Shown: piece after piece, positions 57,979 through 64,000 of the stretch
Position numbering within the stretch: position 1 is the first letter of the stretch
How the letters are laid out: the number at the start of each line of letters is the position of its first letter
Source of the DNA: Serinus canaria
Taxonomy: Eukaryota > Chordata > Aves > Passeriformes > Fringillidae
Length of the DNA stretch: 64,000 nucleotides
Direction: 5' to 3'
Assembly: GCF_022539315.1 (NCBI RefSeq)
Contig: NC_066317.1
Span: 49,828,435 to 49,892,434, forward strand
Program-made: the position numbers and the translations under genes
Notes under the pieces: generated by a model
What the model saw: the letters and a program-made list of their open reading frames with translations, nothing else
Told to the model about the DNA's origin: nothing
Databases searched by the model: none

Positions 57979-58101
57979 ATCCATATATATATCTATATAT
58001 ATATCTATATATCTATATATATCTCTATCTCTATCTATATCTATCTGTATATCTATATCTATATCTATATCTATATATATCTATATATATATATAGATAT
58101 A
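57979..58101. repeat. (TATC)/(TA)n compound microsatellite
   Basis: About 120 bp of TATATATC, TCTATC and TATCTA units with TA runs; expected to be length-variable and hard to assemble. Confidence 0.92.
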
Positions 58102-61100
58102 TCTTGCCTTAACTTTGTTTATAAAATATTATCACTCTAAAAATTCACAACCAGCAGTCATGGAAAAGAAGTCTTTGAAAATTGTCCTGTCTTTTTTCAC
58201 TGATCACTTTGATATATGTGTTTGCTTCTGAATTTAGTGGCAGAAACAATGGGAAAAGGTAAGGAGTTCTGCAGATTGCAGAACATGAATGTAAGTTCAG
58301 GTGCACAGTTTTGAAAAAATATAAGATGACTCATATAGAAATTGAATTATTCATATGTATTCCAGCAAACCATCTTTGGTGTTGTAGTAAGGACATTCAA
58401 CTTCAATTTTATATACACTCTTGTTCAAAAGACAAAAATATTAGTGTATATCAACATAAAGTGAAAGAAGTAGCAGCTACAAAATGTAGTTGTGAACTTT
58501 TCTGTGAAGATAATGCTTACTTAGCTAGCAATGAGGAAAAAAAAGCATCATTAAAAGACCTAAAAGGAATTTTAAAAACATTAGAGAAAAAAATTGAGAA
58601 GTCTTGGGTTAGTAGGTTAAAAAGAAAATGAAAGAATTTCTAAAGGAACAACGAACGATAACATTTTTTTGTAATCCTGATATGTGAAGCTTTATATTTC
58701 ATTGTTTTAGTGATGAAAAATCAGTCATGTTTTCACAGCAGACTGACAGCTTCAGAGTAGAGAGTTTCCTCTACAAATGATAGCCAGTTCCTGTGGCAGC
58801 TGTTGCTTTATTGCCTTTGGAAGTCTGTCAGCACAGAAGGTAAACTTCACAGAATGAAAAGTAGATCTCTCAATAGAAATACAACACAGTAAACCTTGAA
58901 ATTATAAAAGGAAAAAAAAAGTTCTCAAAACAGCACAATAACTTTGACAAAAGGAATGGATGAAGTTATTAGAAGAAATTGATGCTTTTATGAACTATGC
59001 AAGCTTTTTAAAATTCTTTTCAAAAGAGAGAGATGGGAGTTACTTTGGAGGAAAATATAGATATTCTTTTGTGGTTTTACTGGAAGATGTATTTTCTAGC
59101 ATCAAGACTAAGAAATGTCACAGATTTTCAGTCACCAGCATGAGATCAGGTAAGTTTCCCAGGCTCAGATTGTCAGCTTAATGCCTTTCTTGCCATTCTC
59201 TTATGCTGCACTCTACATTCTGACCCTGCTCAAGAAGGATCAAGATCATCTGCTGTAATATTTTCTCCCTGTTCCTGCCACATGTAAATGGCTAATTTTA
59301 CATGGCTCTGCCCATCTCTTCTGCTAGTCTTGATCAAAGTGACAGAATTGCAAGCAGAATAACTTCATTTGTCCTTCCCAGAATCAGCCTGGACCAAGGA
59401 CTCTCTTTTGCTGCAGACTAGAATTAGGTTACCAGCACCCTGCAACAACCAGTTCCCTACTCCCTGCACTGGTTGAGCTGTTAAGTATTTTAGCCTATAG
59501 CTCTGCTGAAAGCTCAAGGTTTTGTTATGCTGCTAAGCCTTTTTAAAACCTCGTCCCATAACAACAGACTGAAGGAAAAAAAGACAAAACACACACGCAC
59601 AAAAGTGGTAGAAAACTGATATTGGGATTGTAGTTTTCTCTTTGTGGATGAAGTTGTTTTCATGGATCTGGGACAGCAGACATGGTGATATTAACAGTGG
59701 AGTATACTTCAAGCAAACCCACTGACTTCATGAAGTTGCACTGAAAATTAGCTGGTAAATAAATTTCTCTTATTTAGGATTAGATAAAACTGAAATCAAG
59801 GTATAGCCATCAGAGCTGGGTTGAAGCTTCTCAAAGATGTTTTGAACAGCTTTTCTTTCTGAACTGCTTTTGCAAATTACTTTCTTTTAACCCAAATAAA
59901 AGTATTCTGAGCTTTTTGAGACATTCATAGTATCAGTATTTCTGAGTATTGTGAATGCTGAGCAGCTGCTCTGCAAAGTTAAATAACTTGGCTGTTTCCC
60001 AGTATTTTTTTGTGAAGAATTGACGAGCTTAGTGTACTTTATGAATTGTCTACTTGTTATATTTAATTTTGTCCCTTTTCTTTCTCTTAAGCCCAATGAA
60101 AAAAATTTAAAACTGTATCCAAGTGGAATGCTTTTACTTTGTATAGGTTGTAAAAAGAACATCTAAGCATTAGATGTTTCAATGTAGTGTTGACTTATTT
60201 GATTGGAATTAGAATTTGGTTATCTTCTCCCTTCTATTCAAATTGACCACATGTTATAATCTGATTAGTCAGACCTGATTCTATTCGAATTAATGTGCAA
60301 ACCATATGCTGAAATCAGTAATATGGACTTTATGTAAAGTTCTTTTCAGTCATCACCTTTATGCAATCCAGGTTACAATTATCCACAGGGTGGATGCAAA
60401 TATTTGGCATAGTTTATACAAATGCCACCCCCAATTATTTGCTATAATTTGGAGTAGCAACTGTATAAGCAGTTTCTTCCTTTTCCATAGTTTGCTACAG
60501 AGGTGATTTTTGTCCAGATGCAGTAACCAGGATGTTTTAACCAGAACTTACCTCTGCTAGGCCTGGCATTTGCACCTTCCTCTTATTTTTATTTCAAGAA
60601 CTCACTGTGGTGGCTTAATTATGGCAAGTTCCTTCTCTGGCTTTGACAGTGTTTTGAGACAGACAACTATGCTCTGTAAGTCCTTTCAACTTGTGACATT
60701 GAGAATGTACAGTTCCTTGCTTCTTTTTTTACACTCAATGTTAACTTTGTAACTTTATCTATGGGCAGGCTTTTTGTTTAGAAGTGGAATTTTTTTTTTC
60801 CTTTAAAATTAGTTTCACTGTGGCTTTACCCAGAAATTTCAGTCTTAATGTTCTAGAATATGCAGAAATGCATAGCATGGAGGTGGGGGTGTTGGTGGTG
60901 GCAGAAAAATCAGTAATGATGTATATTGAAGGGTGAATTCAGCAGTAAAGTAATGCTGGAGTTGCTCTCTAGTAGGAGGAGTGCTATTCAAGTAAAATGC
61001 AATCATTTTACTGTTCCTAAACCAGTAAATCTTAGGGATTTTTAAATACCTCAGCACAGGGCTTTAGAACTAGAAGGGGCCTGCTGCAACTGTATCCAGC

Positions 61101-64000
61101 CTCCTAAAATTACTTGTGCAAAAAATCTGCAAAACAAACAAAACCCCAAATCCAAAACAGAATCTTCATCTTCCCTGACACTCACACTAGAGGTGCCACA
61201 CTGGCCACACTAAATGGCAAAGCAAAGGTTAGTGCTGCTTAACCTAAAGGAGCACAATTATGGGAACAGGGAAGAGAAAGAAAAGGAGATGGGTTACCAA
61301 TGGATCACATGCTGAGCTGACTGTGGGAGGTATAGTATACCATGTTTGGCCAAGATAGATTTTAAAATCCTTTTTTTTTTTCTGAGAGAGAGGAAAAAAA
61401 AATCCAGATGAAAATTTTAAATGATCAAGAAATTTCAGTAATGACCTAAAGATTCCAGAACCCCCAGCATAACCATGCATTGTGACCAGCTTTTGATGTA
61501 GACAATCTCCAGTGTTTCACAAGAAGTTTTTTCTTGAAAGAGAGCAAGAAGAGGAGGGGAATCCTCCTGCAATGCAATTGGTACCTTCTGGCATTACACA
61601 GAAAAGAGATTACTCCTCATGCTGCAAAAAACAAATGAGACAGCACAAGTTTCCTCAGGTGATTTCAGCCTTCCTCCATTATTTCAGAAATGCATGTACA
61701 GGGATTTATGTCTGTGTGCAGATTAGTGTGGAAACAGAGGTTTGAGGTCACACTGCAAGTACAGCTTGCACAGCTTTGGTTTTGTTTTCATGTGTTTGAC
61801 AGAAGTCATTATACAAATTATAGGAACTGTATTTCATTGGTGGAATAGAAGAAAATAATACATTACAGTATTTGTCCAGAGATTTGCAATAATTTCCTGC
61901 TTGATGTCCTTTCATATTTTTTTTTTGTCTGTAGTTGGCAAGTAAGATTGGAATACTTTTCTTTTTACCTGTTTTTAAAATTTATTATTATTTTGATTTT
62001 TTAATGGCTGTAAGAAGATAGAAGGTCTGCTTAGCCAGGCTGGAGATGAAGAGGCTGCAGTTTCATTTGGGGCCCCAAATGCAAATTATCCACCAACACT
62101 GTTAATATTTTCTTGATAAATTCACCGGCACCTTTGTTTCTTACTTTTCCAGAAGAGAGTAGGGACTGTAAGCCTGCAGAAGCTAAGGAAGACAACCTGT
62201 GCAAGATTGTGGAACACTGGAAATGTGTTACCAGTGCTTGATTTTTTTCTTGAAGATAGCAGGAAATGAGATTGAGTTTTGACTCAGAGGGAATGTTTAA
62301 AAATATCACTTATTTTAATGCTCACTCTCTTGACTAACTGAATGCTTCACCAGGAAATGTCTTGTTAGGCACTTATTCTTGAAGGATGTCTTAACCTGAG
62401 CTGCAGTTTGTTTATAACAGCTCTGGCTGATAAGCTCCCTTTCTTTCTACCAGAATTCTGAAGAGTGCTTGCAAAATGTACAATATTGTTTCTTTGTTCA
62501 AGCAAAACTACTATTATTTTCAGGATTTAAATATCTTCACGTATTTTGGGCATCTTAGTTTGGATGATGTAGTTTTCATTCTTACTGTATTTCAATAGGA
62601 ACAAAGCCAAGTCAGGATTCAGCATTTTATGGTGCATCTCCCAGAATTAGAATAGCCTGCAGGTGATTTAAGGTAAAAGAATAGAGTAAAAGAATAATTT
62701 ATATGTGGGAATTCAAGAATAGTTCTTGAATGTCTTTATAGTTTTTATATTGCCACATTATTTTTGTCACTTAAGTTATTTTTCCACAGGATGAAAATAT
62801 ATTTAATTTCTTTTTGATAACAGTGACAATCTTTGGATTTTAGTAATCAAATAGAAAATATTCCTTTTATTTTAGAAGAAAGTTTTCCATTTCACTTTTC
62901 TTAAAAATGCAACAGCAATGACAACAAAACCTCTAAAGGCTGTTAAATCTTTAAGAAAATGAAAACATCATGGTCTACCAAGAAAATTGTTCTCTTGCTG
63001 CAAAGTATGTCCATTCCAGAAAAGTTAAAGAGAATGAAGTTTTAAGTTAAGGTTTGGTGGAACTCAGCATTTGCACTTTATTAGGAATATTTTACCATGT
63101 ATTTCTCCATTCCAAGGTCATAAACTCTCTGCATTTTGATAGAAGGATAGAATGAATGTGTAACAGCAACTGTGGGTTCCTGGAATTTAAAAAGGTGTAG
63201 CAACACGTTAGTCACTCTTCTTCCATATATGAGAAGTGCTAGAAGTGTAGAGCAATCAAACCACACAAAGAAATTACTGAACAATAAAAGAATTCTTCTG
63301 CTTTGACATGTATTAGGAGCAATTATCTCTTTATAGTTGCTCGTTTAACATATGCAAGTGACAAGTGTTTAGTACACCTATTCAGCTGACAAAAGAGCTT
63401 TACATTTTAGTACTTCTGACTTGTCTCTACAAGACAGATGAATTAGAAATAATAATTCCTTCTGAAGCCACCATTGTAGAATGGTAAAAAATTTCTCTCA
63501 TTGAAGTGTGCATCATACATCTGGCAGGTAAACCCAAAGAAACTTTCTTCTGTTATTAACTAAATCCACAGGAGACAGCAGGGTTTGTAAGATGTATGAC
63601 CTTAGAATGTTGCTGCAGTACAGGAACTCTACCATGCTGTTGAGTGCAATACCTTCTTCAGTTTTTTCTTTTTGTTTTTTCCTGATATGCTATGGCGTAT
63701 CTAGCAGTGGAAGGGTTGATGATGTGGTCAGTGTAAGATTCTTTCAGATTTCAGGTATTTAGAGTTATATAGGAGGCTTTAATTTGGGTTTTTTACCAAG
63801 TACAGTAAACAGTGTCATAGTGATTCACTTGTTTTCTTAATCATTGACACATTGACCACTTTATAGTCTGGATTTTATGAAGTATCATACTTATGCAAAA
63901 TTAACTGGTGTACAAGCTCAGTGGTAACCTCAATGTCTGATGGATCATTTCCTAAGCACTCAGATATCGCTAAAAGGATTAACATGAAAACCAAAAAGTG

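Larger units (their letters stand above)
46791..64000. other. Intergenic region 3' of ARAP2, no supported gene
   Basis: 17 kb of AT-rich sequence. I see no exon series, no recognisable protein domain, no tRNA or rRNA gene and no clear mobile element. It holds an 18-bp direct repeat (46981 and 47241), a GA-rich run (49208-49232), an A16 tract (48183-48198), a 19-bp tandem duplication (55521-55558), a 17-bp hairpin (56490-56529) and a long TA/TATC microsatellite (57979-58101). In mammals the region beyond the ARAP2 3' end is a large gene desert towards PCDH7, which agrees with this picture. Confidence 0.7.

Noticed and set aside
61030..61110. Sequence near CTTTAGAACTAGAAGGGGCC as a CR1 tail remnant
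   Set aside because: Only a vague likeness over a few tens of bases; too weak to call.
1..64000. CRISPR arrays, operons, phage or plasmid modules
   Set aside because: The window is a vertebrate intron-rich locus; no regularly spaced repeats or bacterial gene organisation are present.

Overview
The window is vertebrate nuclear DNA: AT-rich, gene-poor, with long GT-AG introns. It comes from a bird, most likely a passerine. It holds several CR1 LINE fragments with the usual avian CR1 3' end, a SINE with a tRNA-Ile head and CR1 tail resembling TguSINE1 of songbirds, and a solo ERV LTR of a type I associate with passerine genomes. The species cannot be named from the sequence.

Positions 1-43999 (+ strand) carry the 3' half of one gene, ARAP2 (ArfGAP with RhoGAP domain, ankyrin repeat and PH domain 2). 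Sixteen exons can be placed by splice signals and exact reading phase. Joined, they give the C-terminal 688 residues without a frame break: a PH domain, a RhoGAP domain, a Ras-association (RA) domain, a last PH domain and a polar tail. The first exon is cut by the window edge. The RhoGAP domain lacks the catalytic arginine finger, as is known for mammalian ARAP2, so the protein probably binds RhoA-GTP without hydrolysing it. The 5' half (SAM, first PH domains, ArfGAP, ankyrin repeats) lies upstream.

The introns hold nearly all the mobile DNA: a solo LTR with a perfect 6-bp target duplication (12325-12711), CR1 copies at 14840-15362 (+), 24751-25505 (-), 32060-32700 (-) and 33023-34205 (+), the tRNA-Ile/CR1 SINE (27199-27340), and a truncated tRNA-Arg-like head joined directly to the last CR1.

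From 44000 to about 46790 lies the probable 3' UTR, with several polyadenylation signals. The remaining 17 kb to the end is intergenic and shows no gene I can support. It holds a (TATC/TA)n microsatellite, a perfect 17-bp hairpin, a short tandem duplication and some possible conserved non-coding stretches.

I found no new multi-gene system. The most unusual signals are the tRNA-Arg/CR1 chimera, an in-frame 87-nt upstream extension of one RA-domain exon behind a very strong polypyrimidine tract, and a set of perfect or near-perfect short-loop inverted repeats (one inside a CR1 whose sequence it has overwritten) that look like fold-back template-switch footprints.
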